From Aurantiochytrium sp. KH105 (lineage: Eukaryota > Sar > Bigyra > Thraustochytrida > Thraustochytriidae), in NCBI GenBank assembly GCA_003116975.1, contig BGKB01000116.1:1-64000 (forward strand): 64,000 bases of DNA, given 5' to 3'. Both the position numbers and the translations under genes were made by a program. Positions 8,749-19,025 of the stretch are shown piece after piece. Within the stretch, counting starts at the first letter, position 1. Each line of letters starts with the position of its first letter. The notes beneath the pieces are model-generated. The model did not search any database. It saw only the letters and a program-made list of their open reading frames with translations, and was not told the DNA's origin.

Positions 8749-10089
8749 TTAGAGGGCCTTGTCGTCCTCCGGAATGTAGGAGAAGACCTTGCCGCCGTGC
8801 TCAGAGGCATCGAGACCGGCGGTCTCCATCTCCTCAGAGACGCGGAGCTTGCCGGTGACCTTGAGGACAATGGCGAGGGGGGCGGTCGTGGCCGCGACCC
8901 AGGCAATGATGGCGGCAGCGCCAGCGAGCTGGGTGGCGATCTGGGTGCCCGAGGCGCCGTTGCACTCGAGGCTCGAGTAGGCGAGGTAGATGCGATCCTC
9001 CGAGGCGAAGCAGCCGACAGCAAGGAGACCCCAGACACCGGCAGCGCCGTGGACCGAGATGGCGTCAACCGGGTCATCAACGCCGATGATCTTCATGAGC
9101 TTGGAGGAGCCCATGTAGACGAGGGCGCCAATGCCACCGGCGACGATGGCGAAGCCGGGCTCGAGGGTGGAGCAGCCGGCAGTGATGGAGACGAGACCGG
9201 CGAGGGTGCAGTTGAGCACGTTGCCGAGCTGGTACTTGCCGGTGACAAGGCGGTTGACGATCATGCCGACGATGGCGGCGGCGGCGGGGGCGAGGGTGGT
9301 GGTGACAGCGACATGGCCGGCGTTGTCGCCATCGAAGGCGAGCGTGGAGCCGCAGTTGAAGCCGTACCAGCCGAACCAAAGGATGAAGGTACCGAGGGTG
9401 CAGAGGCTGAGGTTGTTGGCGGCGAACTCCTCCTCGTCGCCGGACCAGCGGCCGAGGCGGGGTCCGAGAATGAGGGCAACAACAAAGGCGGCGACACCAC
9501 CGGTGAGGTGGACAACACCAGAGCCAGCGTAGTCAATGACACCGCAGCCGCCGTCATCAACGAAGAGCGGGGTGTAGCCATCATCGGGGGCCTGGAAGGC
9601 GCTGGCCCAGCCGCCGGTGGCCCAGATCCAGTGGACGACGACAGGGTAGACGAAGGCGGTGAGCCACGAGGCAATCAAGAAGTAGGCGGGGAGGGCGACA
9701 CGGCCGGCGACGGCACCAGAGACGATGGTGGCGGCGGTGGCGGCGAACATGGCCTGGAAGAAGAAGCCGGCCATGCCACTGATGCTGTCGGCGGAAAGGG
9801 CGTAGTTGCCGTTGCCGATGAAGTCGAAGGTGGAGGTCTGGTAGTTGTCACCGCCGTAGGCGAAGCCGTAGCCGAGGAGGTAGAACCAGAAGGAGCCGAG
9901 GGAGATGGTGGCCAAGTTCTTGTACAGGATGTTCACGGCGTTGCGGTGGCGCACGGAGCCAGCCTCGAGCATGGTGAAGCCGGCGTGCATCCAGAAGACG
10001 AGGAAGCCGGTGATCAGCATCCACATGTTGTTGTAGCTGGTGGTCATCGCGTCAAACTCCGCTTTAACTTCATCGAGGGTTTCCGCCAT
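8749..10089 (-). CDS. Ammonium transporter (AMT/MEP family), copy 1
   Basis: 446-residue polytopic membrane protein in one exon with about 11 membrane segments. Family hallmarks in order: NNMWMLITGFLVFWMHAGF at the first helix, LEAGSVRHRNAVNI, the signature DYAGSGVVHLTGG carrying the first pore His, WFGWYGFNCGS, and ISVHGAAGVWG carrying the second pore His. The C-terminal GLDASEHGG corresponds to the regulatory tail of plant AMT1; the Ser aligns with the phosphorylated Thr of that tail. It imports ammonium across the plasma membrane to feed glutamine synthetase, and two glutamine synthetase genes lie about 34 kb to the right. It is divergently arranged with AMT copy 2. Confidence 0.93.
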   Translation of the reverse strand: MAETLDEVKAEFDAMTTSYNNMWMLITGFLVFWMHAGFTMLEAGSVRHRNAVNILYKNLATISLGSFWFYLLGYGFAYGGDNYQTSTFDFIGNGNYALSADSISGMAGFFFQAMFAATAATIVSGAVAGRVALPAYFLIASWLTAFVYPVVVHWIWATGGWASAFQAPDDGYTPLFVDDGGCGVIDYAGSGVVHLTGGVAAFVVALILGPRLGRWSGDEEEFAANNLSLCTLGTFILWFGWYGFNCGSTLAFDGDNAGHVAVTTTLAPAAAAIVGMIVNRLVTGKYQLGNVLNCTLAGLVSITAGCSTLEPGFAIVAGGIGALVYMGSSKLMKIIGVDDPVDAISVHGAAGVWGLLAVGCFASEDRIYLAYSSLECNGASGTQIATQLAGAAAIIAWVAATTAPLAIVLKVTGKLRVSEEMETAGLDASEHGGKVFSYIPEDDKAL

Positions 10090-10578
10090 GGTTGCTGCTT
10101 TTTGCTTGTTCTGTGCTTGCTGGGTGCTAAGCGGTGCTTTTCGATTGACGGCCCGGAGCGCGGCCGAGTATAGGTTTTGCTGCCGGCAAGCCCGCGCTTT
10201 CCTATTTTACCAAACCGCGCCCTTTTGCGCCCTTTAAAAAATCCTTTCTCTTGCCGCGTGCTGCCTCACTCACCGTCGCGTGCGAGCAGGCCCGCACAGT
10301 GCGCTGGGGTGGAAGCGAGGCGCGCGACTCGGGGCGCCGCCCGGGCCCGCGCCTGCTTGCGCGCCTTTGTTGATGCACTTCCCGCGCGGTCCGTGTGCAA
10401 AAGAAAAGAAATGTGTGAGAGAGGAAAAAAGGAAAAATTATCAAAAAGTTGTTTTCTTCCTCTCTCTCCATTTTCTAAGTTGCGCAGAGGAGGACGAGGG
10501 AGCGGATCGTGACGGAGGGCGGCCACGCAGCGCCAGCACGGCAGCCCTAGGACGCGAGTGTCCATGTCCGTGTGCGCG

Positions 10579-10620
10579 CAAGCAAGCGAGCAAGCGAGCA
10601 AGCGAGCAAGCGAGCAAGCG
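10579..10620. repeat. AGCAAGCG octanucleotide run
   Basis: Five or so head-to-tail units of alternating AGCA and AGCG in the AMT spacer. Similar GCAA/GCGA mixtures recur at 54100-54170 upstream of the MATE gene. Confidence 0.8.
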
Positions 10621-11041
10621 TGTGCAGACGCAGCGCCTCGCCTGACGAGCGGAGCAACGGCAAGAGCCGGAGGAAAACAAGACACCAAGAAGAAACAGCA
10701 ATCGACGCGTGTGCACGCACACCCGGCGCAGACTCGCACGGTGCCCCCTCCGCCAGCCGCCCCGCTCGCCGGGCTCCCCACAGTCGAGCAGGGTGCGCGC
10801 CGCGCTCCAGATTATTGCTCCGGGCGCCTCCCAGGGGCACGCGCCGGCTCCGCGCGCGCTCGCGGGCGGACTCCGCGCGGAGCTAGGCAGACGGTGAGGG
10901 GGGACGTAGGGCGTAAGTCCCAGGGGCAAGCTGCAGGGTGCCCGCCCCGCGCTCCGAGCAGCACCGCGTCGACCCCTGCAGCGCGTGCACGCGCTGCACG
11001 CCTCCCTTTTGCGTGGCGTTTTGGCGACGACTGCGTCTCGC

Positions 11042-11043
<2 letters not shown>

Positions 11044-11075
<32 letters not shown>

Positions 11076-11106
11076 AGCTGCTGCTGCTGCAGCTGCTGCT
11101 GCTGCA
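11044..11106. repeat. CTG/CAG trinucleotide tract
   Basis: About 20 CTG units interrupted twice by CTGCAG. It can be read as poly-Leu, poly-Cys or poly-Gln, which explains long spurious frames on both strands. Confidence 0.85.
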
Positions 11107-11750
11107 CAGCGCGTGCAGGTGCACGCGCGAGAGTCGGAATAGCAGGCTCTTGAAGAGCGTCACGGTGCGAGAGAGAGATAGTGCAACGGAACGGCGATTG
11201 CCAGAAAATGGGAGTGCAAGATTGTGTAAGGTGTGTAAGATGGGATTGCAATGTCTAGGCAAGAGCTATAGTTTCGATCTCTCGCGCTGCAGGCGCAGGC
11301 GCTCGCCGTCGATCGTTGCGCAGGACAGCTGGGCAGTGGCCATGGAGGATGGCTGGTCGAGCACTGCGAGGCGCAGCCGCAGCCGCTGGAGTCGCTGGTA
11401 TCGTTGGTGTCGCTTGCGCGTGCGCTCGCACGCGTTTGCTCGAAATGGAGAGGGAGCGAGACAGAAAGAAAGAAAAAAAAATGAACGACCCGACTGTCAC
11501 CGTGCAGCAGTGGTAGCAGCAGCAGCAGCAGCAGAGGGCGCGGGAGGGACGCGACGCGGGAGGCGCCTGCGTATCGCCGTAGTCCTCAAGGACCGCGCAG
11601 TGACGATGGGCCGGGCGAGCAGCAGCTGGCAGCAGCAGCGTCGATTGCCTGGTTGATCGGCGACTCGACGGTGATCTTGCGAGCGATCTTGGAGGGTGGC
11701 GCCCAAGCCGGCCGCCGATCAGGATCAGTCGGTCAGTCCAGCCCAAGACG

Positions 11751-11779
11751 GGCCGGCCGGCCGGTCGGCCGGCCGGCCA
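11751..11779. repeat. GGCC palindromic run
   Basis: Nearly uninterrupted GGCC tetramers, a self-complementary tract with one T interruption. It can fold on itself on either strand. Confidence 0.75.
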
Positions 11780-12269
11780 CTCGCAGTCGTGTCAGCCGTG
11801 GTCGTGGCAGCGGCCGGCCTCTGGCAATGGAAACCCTTTTACAATGGCAGCTAGCTTCTCCTGGGCTGTCTTGCCATTGTTTTGCTCCTGTCCTTCCTTT
11901 GTTTCGCGTGTTTTCGCTCCCTTCTGTGAGCGCACACCCGCTGCAGCCGGCCGCCACTCGCTCTCACCGCGCATGCCGGCCAGCAGCGGTGAGACGGCGC
12001 GGTGCAGCGGCTCCGCTTCCTGCCTCGAACGAAGCGCGGGCCTCCGCCGCTGGATTTTTTTCACCCTTCGCAGTTGGTTGGTCGTGCGCTCGCTTGCCGC
12101 TCAACTCGCGGGCCGATCGAGATCTTCTCCTGCTCCCGCGCAAGCCGCCCCGCGCTGGAACGACGCCGGCGCGGGCGGCCCAAAAAAAACGCCCGCAGCC
12201 GCCAAGATTGATGATGATGTGAGCCAAGCATGCTTTTGCAAGCTTGAGAAATGACCAAGACAAGATTAG

Positions 12270-12290
12270 CCCAGCCCAGCCCAGCCCAGC
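12270..12290. repeat. CCCAG pentanucleotide run
   Basis: Four units of CCCAG. The same motif recurs at about 34425-34452 upstream of the second secreted paralog. Confidence 0.7.
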
Positions 12291-12699
12291 GAAGGCAAAA
12301 GCCGCAGCAGCAGCAGCGGCAGCAGCGTCCACGCCGCACTTGCTGCAGCCACCCAGCCGCTTCCAGGTCGGTGTCGCGTCGTCGTCGCAGGCGTGTCGCC
12401 GCCGCGCTGCGCGCTCGCCGCGCGTGCTGCTCGGAGCTCGTCTCGATCGCATAGCTGATGCCTAGCACCTCCTATCTGTGGACCGGCCGGTGCACGCGCT
12501 GCGCCTCCCGACCCGACCCTCGCAGGGCAGCGAGCGCAGTCGCCACGACGCTGCTCCTGCTCTTGCTGCTGCTGCTGCTGCTCGCGGCCGCGAGCAGTGG
12601 CAGGCCGGCCGGCATGTGCCTGGATGGGCTGGCAGGTGGCATGGATGAATGGATGGCCGCGGGGGCTGGTCGGGCCAGGGGCCGCGAGAAGTGCAGGAG

Positions 12700-12728
12700 G
12701 GCGGGCGGGCGGGCGGGCGGGCGGGCGG
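12700..12728. repeat. GCGG run with G-quadruplex potential
   Basis: Seven GGGC units give at least four G-triplets with one-base loops, so this tract could form a quadruplex. A related tract is at 31790-31837. Confidence 0.75.
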
Positions 12729-13331
12729 TTATATATTGCTAGGAGCTGGCCGGGTGGCTCCCTCCCGAGATCAACACTTCCTGGTCTCTCTCTGGAACTT
12801 GAGCGTGCTTGCTCTGTTTTGCGGTTATGTGCATTAGTGCCAGCCAGGCATGGTTGGCTATCCAGGCTCGTGCGCGCGAGCGTACGGAGCCGGCGGCGCT
12901 GCGCTGCGCTGTGCGAGGCTACTCGCAAGTGAGTCACTGCGCGAGGGCCGCGCGTGCATGATGCGTCCATGCACCGCGACGGCGAGAGTTACGATCGATC
13001 GACAGCGATGAGCTCGCTCTAGCCAAGCCATGCCGAGGCGAGGCGAGGCAACTCGACTCGACTCGAGCCGACTCGGACTTGTTCCATTCACACGTTCTTG
13101 ATTGATCCAGGGCGCCGCCATGGAAGCAAGCAACGCAAAAGCTGCAGCACAGGCTGCGATCTTTTGCTTCCATTCCAGCCTCTTCCGAGCGCACGCTTCC
13201 AGGGACAGCGCCTCGGCGCGGCACGGCGACGGACCGGCGCGCTGCGGCCTCGGCTCTTTCAAGTTCTTGGCAGTAAGCTGCAGTCTTTGCCTGCTCGGCC
13301 CTCTAGGGCGTGCATTTCTTGCTTACTATTG

Positions 13332-13385
<54 letters not shown>
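13332..13385. repeat. TTTC tetranucleotide run
   Basis: About 13 perfect units. The same motif forms longer or similar runs at 50023-50110 and 51066-51096 in the glutamine synthetase spacer. Confidence 0.9.
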
Positions 13386-13387
<2 letters not shown>

Positions 13388-13580
13388 GCGTGACCTCGCC
13401 CCGTCATCTATGGCGCGAGCACTTTTTTTCTTTTTTCTTACTCCCTCACTCCGCCTCTGATATTGCACACGGGACTGGACTTGTGCAGCGCGATGACACT
13501 GCGGTCCAGCCGCACGGAGTCCACTCGGCGCGTTGCTGAGGGCACTGCAAGCAAATGGATGGGTGCAAGGTGTTCACACC

Positions 13581-13617
13581 GCATCGCATCGCATCGCATC
13601 GCATCGCATCGCATCGC
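13581..13617. repeat. GCATC pentanucleotide run
   Basis: Seven perfect GCATC units in the AMT spacer. Confidence 0.9.
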
Positions 13618-14203
13618 GTGCACATGGACCGAAGATCGCGGATCTTAATCCAACGAACGCGATCGTCTTGGCCGACGAACGAATGAAGGAACAATCAAAC
13701 GGTAGGCCGGCCGGCCAGCCGGCAGGGCATCGATAGAGGCGGAGGGCGGGCCTCCGCGCCGTTGCTCCAGCGAATCATGCGCCAGGTCTCGATCCGCGAG
13801 GCTCCGACCGGACTGCGCCGCGCACGGCGCTGCAGCCGGCTGCCGCTGCCGATGCCGCGCGCATTCGCCTCCCCTCGCCTGGCTAGCTATAGCTACTTTT
13901 ACGGGAGCTCTTGAGCGACGCACTATTCAACATAATCCATCCATCGCAATCATCGACAACGGGGTGTGCACGCGCGCAGAGGAGGCTGAGGGGAGAAAGG
14001 GTGGTGGTTAGGCGGCTACCGCAGGCGGGCAGATAGACTGCGGATAGTTAGAGGGTCGCGCGGGAGGCTCCCGTGTTGCACGCGCTGCGCGCGCCGCGCG
14101 GTCCGAGCAGTCACCCACAGTGCGCGAGCCGCGCCATAAGCGCCTATCGCGAAGAAAGAAAGGAAGAAAGATAGAAACGAGGGAGAGAAAGAGCAAGAAA
14201 GCT

Positions 14204-14234
14204 CAAGGCAAGGCAAGGCAAGGCAAGGCAAGGC
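14204..14234. repeat. AAGGC pentanucleotide run
   Basis: Six perfect AAGGC units, following a purine-rich GAAAGAAAG stretch. Confidence 0.9.
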
Positions 14235-15201
14235 TGTCGATGAGCGGGCGCCGCGCGCAAGAGACAGGACACGAGCGAGTAGCCCCGTGGGCGGGGCTGG
14301 CGTGCGTCCAGGCAGGCTGGCTCGCGGGTACGCGCTCATCTATCTTGGCCGTCGTGCACCCTTTATTCCTTGTGCTTGACCGCTCGCTCCCGCGCTCGAC
14401 CCTGCTCGGTCGTTCGCAGTCGCTCGATCCATCCACCCTGGGTAGGCTTGGTTGGCCTGCCTTGCCTGCCTCGCCTGCACAGCTGGCTGCCTGCACAGCT
14501 AACTGGCTGGCTGGCTGGCCTGCGCAGCCCGCGCCGATGAAAAGGGCTCGTCGATCGTGCACCCGGGCGACGCCCTGCCCACGCCTCGGGCCTTGCTTCG
14601 CAAGCAAGCTCTTCCTCCGCCTCGCCTCTTCCAGCGCGTCGGCTCCGGCCGTCCGGGCGGCGCCGTGTGCACGCCCGCCCTGGCGGCGGCCCACCCTCTC
14701 TCCCGCTCACACTGCTCGACACCGCCCTGCACTCACGCAGACACGCAGGCACGCGACGGCTCCGCTGCGACTGCGACATGGAGGACGGAGAGAAGAAAGG
14801 AAGGGAAAACAATCAAAACGCGGCGGCGTGTGCACGCGCGGCGTCGGCGGGCACTTTGTTTTTAGGCGCTCCGGGCAGGTTTTCCTTCTTTCCTAGCCCG
14901 TCGCTGCTTCCAAAAAATCCACTCCTCGCCTCGACGCGGCGCGACTCGTGCGACGCCCCCCCCCCCCAGCGCCCACTGGGGGGCGCGCAGAAGGGAGGGC
15001 ATGCGGCGAGAAAAAGGAAAAACTATGGTGGAAGCACGCGGCGCAAGGGGTGGAAGCAGGGCCGGCCTGCTTGTGCGGGCTCGCGCGGCGGCGGCCCGGC
15101 ATCAGCAAACCAGCAACTTGGCTTGACCCAAAGCAAAACCAAAACAACCCAACCCGACAAGCCAAGTCACCAACACTCACGCAAGGAACAAGCAAGGCAC
15201 A

Positions 15202-16524
15202 ATGTCCCTCAACATCTCGGAAGTTGAGGGCCTCAAGGCTGCCGCCGACGCCATCGAGTACCTTGAGGCTTCCGCCGACAACATCTGGATGCTCATTGCG
15301 GGCTTCCTCGTCTTCTGGATGCATGCTGGCTTCTGCATGCTCGAGGCCGGCTCTGTCCAGCACAAGAACTCCGTGAACATCTGCTTCAAGAACCTTGGTA
15401 CCGTCACCATCTCCGCCATCATGTACTACCTTGTCGGCTATGGCTTCGCCTATGGCCCCGATGGTGCCGACTCCTCCTCGTACGGCTTCATCGGCACCGG
15501 TTACTTCGCCCTCGAGGGCCGTGAAGCGAGCGGCATGGCCGACTTTTTCTTCCAGTTCGCCTTCTGCGCCACCGCCGCCACCATCGTCTCTGGTGCCGTC
15601 GCCGGCCGCATCAATCTCATCGCCTACTTCATCATCGCCATCTACCTGACCGGCTTTGTTTATCCTATCGTCTCCCATTGGATCTGGAACAGCGGCGGCT
15701 TCCTTAAGACCTTTGGCGGCAGCTGCGGCATGATTGACTTCGCTGGCTCCGGCGTCGTGCACATGACTGGCGGTGTCTCTGCCCTCATCTTCGCGAAGGT
15801 CCTCGGCCCCCGCAAGGGCCGCTTTGACGCCGACGGCAGCCCGCTCGAGATCCCCCCCCACAACATTGCCCTCCAGACCCTCGGCGTGTTCATCCTCTGG
15901 TTTGGATGGTACGGATTCAACTGCGGCTCCACCCTCACGTGGAGTGGCGACGCTGCCGGCCACGTCGCTGTCACCACCACCCTCGCTCCTTCGGCTGCGG
16001 TGATCACCTGCATGATCGTCCAGCGCTTCCTCACCGGCACCTTCGACATCGGCTCGGCCCTTAACGGCGCCCTCGCTGGCCTTGTCTCCATCACTGCCCC
16101 CTGCGCCGTTGCCCCCGTCTGGGGCGCCATTATCATCGGCATCCTCGGCGGCCTCATCTACATTGGCGCCTCCAAGCTCGTCGTCAAGGTCTTCAAGGTC
16201 GATGATCCCGTCGACGCCATCGCCGTCCACGGCATCTGTGGTGCTTGGGGTGTGGTCGCCGCCGCTCTCTTCGGCGCCGAGGCTTCCATCGAGTCCTCGT
16301 ACTCGTGCGACCTCGACCGCGGCCTGCAGCTCGGTGTGCAGATCGTCGGCCTTCTCACCATCATGGCCTGGTGCATCCTCACCTGCCTTCCCCTCGCTCT
16401 CCTCCTCAAGGTCACCGGCCTCCTCCGCGTGTCTGAGGCCGACGAGGAGATGGGCCTTGATGCTTCCGAGCACGGCGCTCAGGCCTACGTTTCGGGCAAG
16501 TCTGCCAAGCTGTCCCCCGCCTAA
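15202..16524 (+). CDS. Ammonium transporter (AMT/MEP family), copy 2
   Basis: 440-residue paralog of the AMT encoded at 8749-10089, on the opposite strand and divergently transcribed. It carries the same ordered hallmarks: NIWMLIAGFLVFWMHAGF, LEAGSVQHKNSVNI, DFAGSGVVHMTGG with the first pore His, WFGWYGFNCGS, and IAVHGICGAWG with the second pore His. The C-terminal tail contains GLDASEHG. The start ATG follows an A-rich context (GCACAATGTCC). Codon use is strongly C-ending (TTC, CTC, ATC), more biased than in the neighbouring genes, which usually marks high expression. The two AMTs diverge in loops and tails, so different affinity or regulation is plausible but unproven. Confidence 0.94.
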   Translation: MSLNISEVEGLKAAADAIEYLEASADNIWMLIAGFLVFWMHAGFCMLEAGSVQHKNSVNICFKNLGTVTISAIMYYLVGYGFAYGPDGADSSSYGFIGTGYFALEGREASGMADFFFQFAFCATAATIVSGAVAGRINLIAYFIIAIYLTGFVYPIVSHWIWNSGGFLKTFGGSCGMIDFAGSGVVHMTGGVSALIFAKVLGPRKGRFDADGSPLEIPPHNIALQTLGVFILWFGWYGFNCGSTLTWSGDAAGHVAVTTTLAPSAAVITCMIVQRFLTGTFDIGSALNGALAGLVSITAPCAVAPVWGAIIIGILGGLIYIGASKLVVKVFKVDDPVDAIAVHGICGAWGVVAAALFGAEASIESSYSCDLDRGLQLGVQIVGLLTIMAWCILTCLPLALLLKVTGLLRVSEADEEMGLDASEHGAQAYVSGKSAKLSPA

Positions 16525-19025
16525 ACAGCGGTCACTCAAATCGTGTTCCCGCGCTGGGCTCTCACCCTAAAAGCGTTGAGATCTTCGTAAATCATCAACT
16601 CTGTGTCCAATTGTTTCCACCTACCTTTGACTCTTTCTCTTGCCTCTTGTTCTTGTCCTGTTCTTGACACGCCCACTAGACATTTGACATCATCTCAGAT
16701 GGTCACTGTGGGAATGAACTGAGGGCTCAAAGTAAGCGCCAAGCTTTTGCATGCACCTGACGATGTGCAGTCTCTTCTTTGAGCTTTCGCAAGCACGAGA
16801 CTCCGTCCAGACTTCACCTCGAGCTTTTGCAAGCTCAAGACTTTGTCCAGACTCCGCCTTGAGCTCCTGCAAACAAAAGACTTTGTCCAGACTCCGCCTT
16901 GAGCTCCTGCAAACAAAAGACTTTGTCCAGACTCCGCCTTGAGCTTTTGCAAACAAAAGACTTTGTCCAGACTCCGCCTTGAGCTTTTGCAAACAAAAGA
17001 CTTTGCCTCCACCGTTTGCTTGAGGGCTACGCTTTGAGACTCGATTCGCCCCTAGAGCATGTTGAACGCCTTATTACAAGGATGACGATGCACAATGTCG
17101 ATTCTTCATATTTTCATCATCACGCAAGCCATTTCCATCCCGGCCAAAAACGGCACGTAGGTGCCAACGATCAAAGTTCGAACGTTGCCTTCAATAATGG
17201 CATGAAATGTGGCCGCAAGCGTCGATTGAAGCCGACACCATGCTGCAGGCGATGCGGACGAGATCAGCACGGCAGCCGCTGCACTGAAAAGAACCTCTAC
17301 CGCAAATATTGCCGAGCCCAACGCAAGAAACTCACGTCTGCTACTTAAAGGGTAAGAGACGCACGCACAGGACTGGCATGAATTACGAGAATTCCTTACA
17401 ATAAAGACAGATTATGCCCTTCCTGCAGGGAGAGGACAGAAATCCTACAGAGAATGGCTTATTGCCTCGGTCCGCGTTCAATTGCGCTTTGCCTATGTGC
17501 ATTTGACCAGTGTGAGCTTTGTCGTTCTGGCCGGCGCGATCTGCGTCGCCGGGGTTCACGATGATGCAGCTACCGAAGGTAGCGCATGAGACGGCGCGGG
17601 TCTTCTCGCTCACGAAAGTGGAGCGGAGCAACGATGGACACGATGTTGCAGTAGTCGCGTAGCACGACCTTTCGGTCCGTTGATAATGGAATTGATTTGG
17701 TGCATCAAGAAGATCGAAACTCTCAACAAGATCCCCGTACGCTGAAATATGAGCTTGAAGAGTGCCTAACTGATCCGTGCAACCGGCTACAGCCTAGCCT
17801 GAGCGTCGAAAGCGCGTCTGCGCCTGCGCTTGCTGGAAAGGACCTCCAGTTCTTTGAGGCCGAGGTTGAGATGTACAAGAGGCCCGCGGAAGCCGTATCG
17901 GCGCAGGGAGAGCACGCAAAGCACGAGTTGAAAGAACTTCTGCTTCCATCTCAACTCTGCGGAGTCAAAGACCCCGCGAGTCGAAGTGCATTTCAAGTAT
18001 GAGAACTATCAGATGTGCGTCTTTTCGTCCGCGTTGAAGCCGGTCTTACGGAATGCGTCTTTGTAGTAGAAGCGCCTTTTTTGAAATGCCGAGGCGAAAG
18101 CACTTCCCCTTTCATAGTTGTGGCTTGTAACGGGATTGCCTTTCGACGTTGCTGGAAAGAAGCTTTACCATAGAAATTGCACAAGAGCGAGTTTGCCTTC
18201 TTCTGGACCTTAGAAAGGTTTTCCTGTCTTGGCAATGGCTGCTTCAAGCAACTAAAAAAAAAATAGGTTGCAGCCGCATGTACGTGGGACTTTCCCGTCC
18301 ACATCGTCATTGGCATCAAAGTATAGTGCCTTGATGTCGCGGGTCTCTTTGCGCAGGTCTAGAAAGAATTACAGAATCGCGAGCTCCTCGTCAGACAAGC
18401 CCGGGTCAGTCGGCCACGGCATGACTCTTTGCTCCGCCGCCCACTGAATCTTCTTCTCCGCTCTTAAACCTGCCGCTGCCCTGCCGCGCTCGCGCTCCTT
18501 GATCCACTCCCCACTCCTGACTCTGCGATGGCAGTGTATAACACGCTCTTCGTACTGCTCGCAGCGCGTGCACCGAAGAGACGCGCGACGGACGCGCACG
18601 TGAAGAGACGCGGGGCGGAGGTGCGCGCACGACACGCCGCGGCGCGTGCGGGAGGACGAGACGGGAGGGACGACGTCCCGCGCGTCGCAGCAACCCGGCC
18701 GCGTGCTGCGCGGGTGCGCCGCGCGAGGGCAGGCGCCAGCAAAGCAAGAGATGCAGGAAAACGAGGACGAAGCAGCAGCAGCATTACGCAAACGAGGAAC
18801 AGGCGGCCGAAAGTTCACGAGCGTCCAGGAGCTCGAACACGGCGGAGGCAGCAGCGAGCGAAGCGGGCGCGTAACAGAGCGAGAGGCGGGCCAGGAGCGA
18901 CGCATTGCCACGAACGGTCCCAGCGCGGTGTGAAGGGGGCGAACGTCTGCTCTGACTGTGAGAGCAGGAAAGAAAGCGAAGAGCGTGTGCACATTGGTGC
19001 TCAAAACAAGGAGGTAGAGACGACC
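16525..19025. other. Gene-poor region with minisatellite and decayed coding fragments
   Basis: After the AMT 3' flank comes a 40-bp minisatellite. At about 17100-17340 a minus-strand frame encodes a hydrophobic segment (AIFAVEVLFSAAAAVLISS) that looks like a remnant of a membrane protein but is not part of any intact gene. Around 17940-18320 lies sequence resembling 36840-37060 at nucleotide and protein level. The GC-rich stretch 18400-19020 directly precedes the LRR-kinase-TIR gene and may be its promoter or an extension of its first exon. Confidence 0.45.
16759..17005. repeat. Minisatellite, 40-bp unit, about six copies
   Basis: Units start at about 16759 (degenerate), 16799, 16839, 16879, 16919 and 16959, with a truncated unit from 16999. 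The last four are nearly identical, differing mainly at a CTCCT/CTTTT site; the first two are diverged. On the minus strand two frames stay open through the array because the 40-bp unit rotates the frame and no rotation creates a stop. Confidence 0.93.

Larger units (their letters stand above)
10090..15201. other. 5.1 kb repeat-rich spacer between divergent ammonium transporter genes
   Basis: No open frame here has convincing protein texture; the many short frames are Arg/Ala/Ser/Pro-rich products of GC-rich low-complexity DNA. The spacer instead holds a dense series of tandem repeats of 3-8 bp, listed separately, plus GGCC palindromes and purine/pyrimidine-asymmetric runs. It must contain both AMT promoters and 5' UTRs. 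The last 130 bp before AMT copy 2 are A/C-rich (CAAAACCAAAACAACCC-like) and look like a 5' leader. Confidence 0.6.

Noticed and set aside
8737-10173. Long plus-strand frame opposite AMT copy 1 (and equivalents opposite AMT copy 2 and both GS genes)
   Set aside because: Antisense shadows produced by strong third-position codon bias; they lack any motif.
11040-11260. Poly-Leu/poly-Cys/poly-Gln frames over the CTG tract
   Set aside because: The same tract is open in several frames and on both strands; no flanking protein texture.
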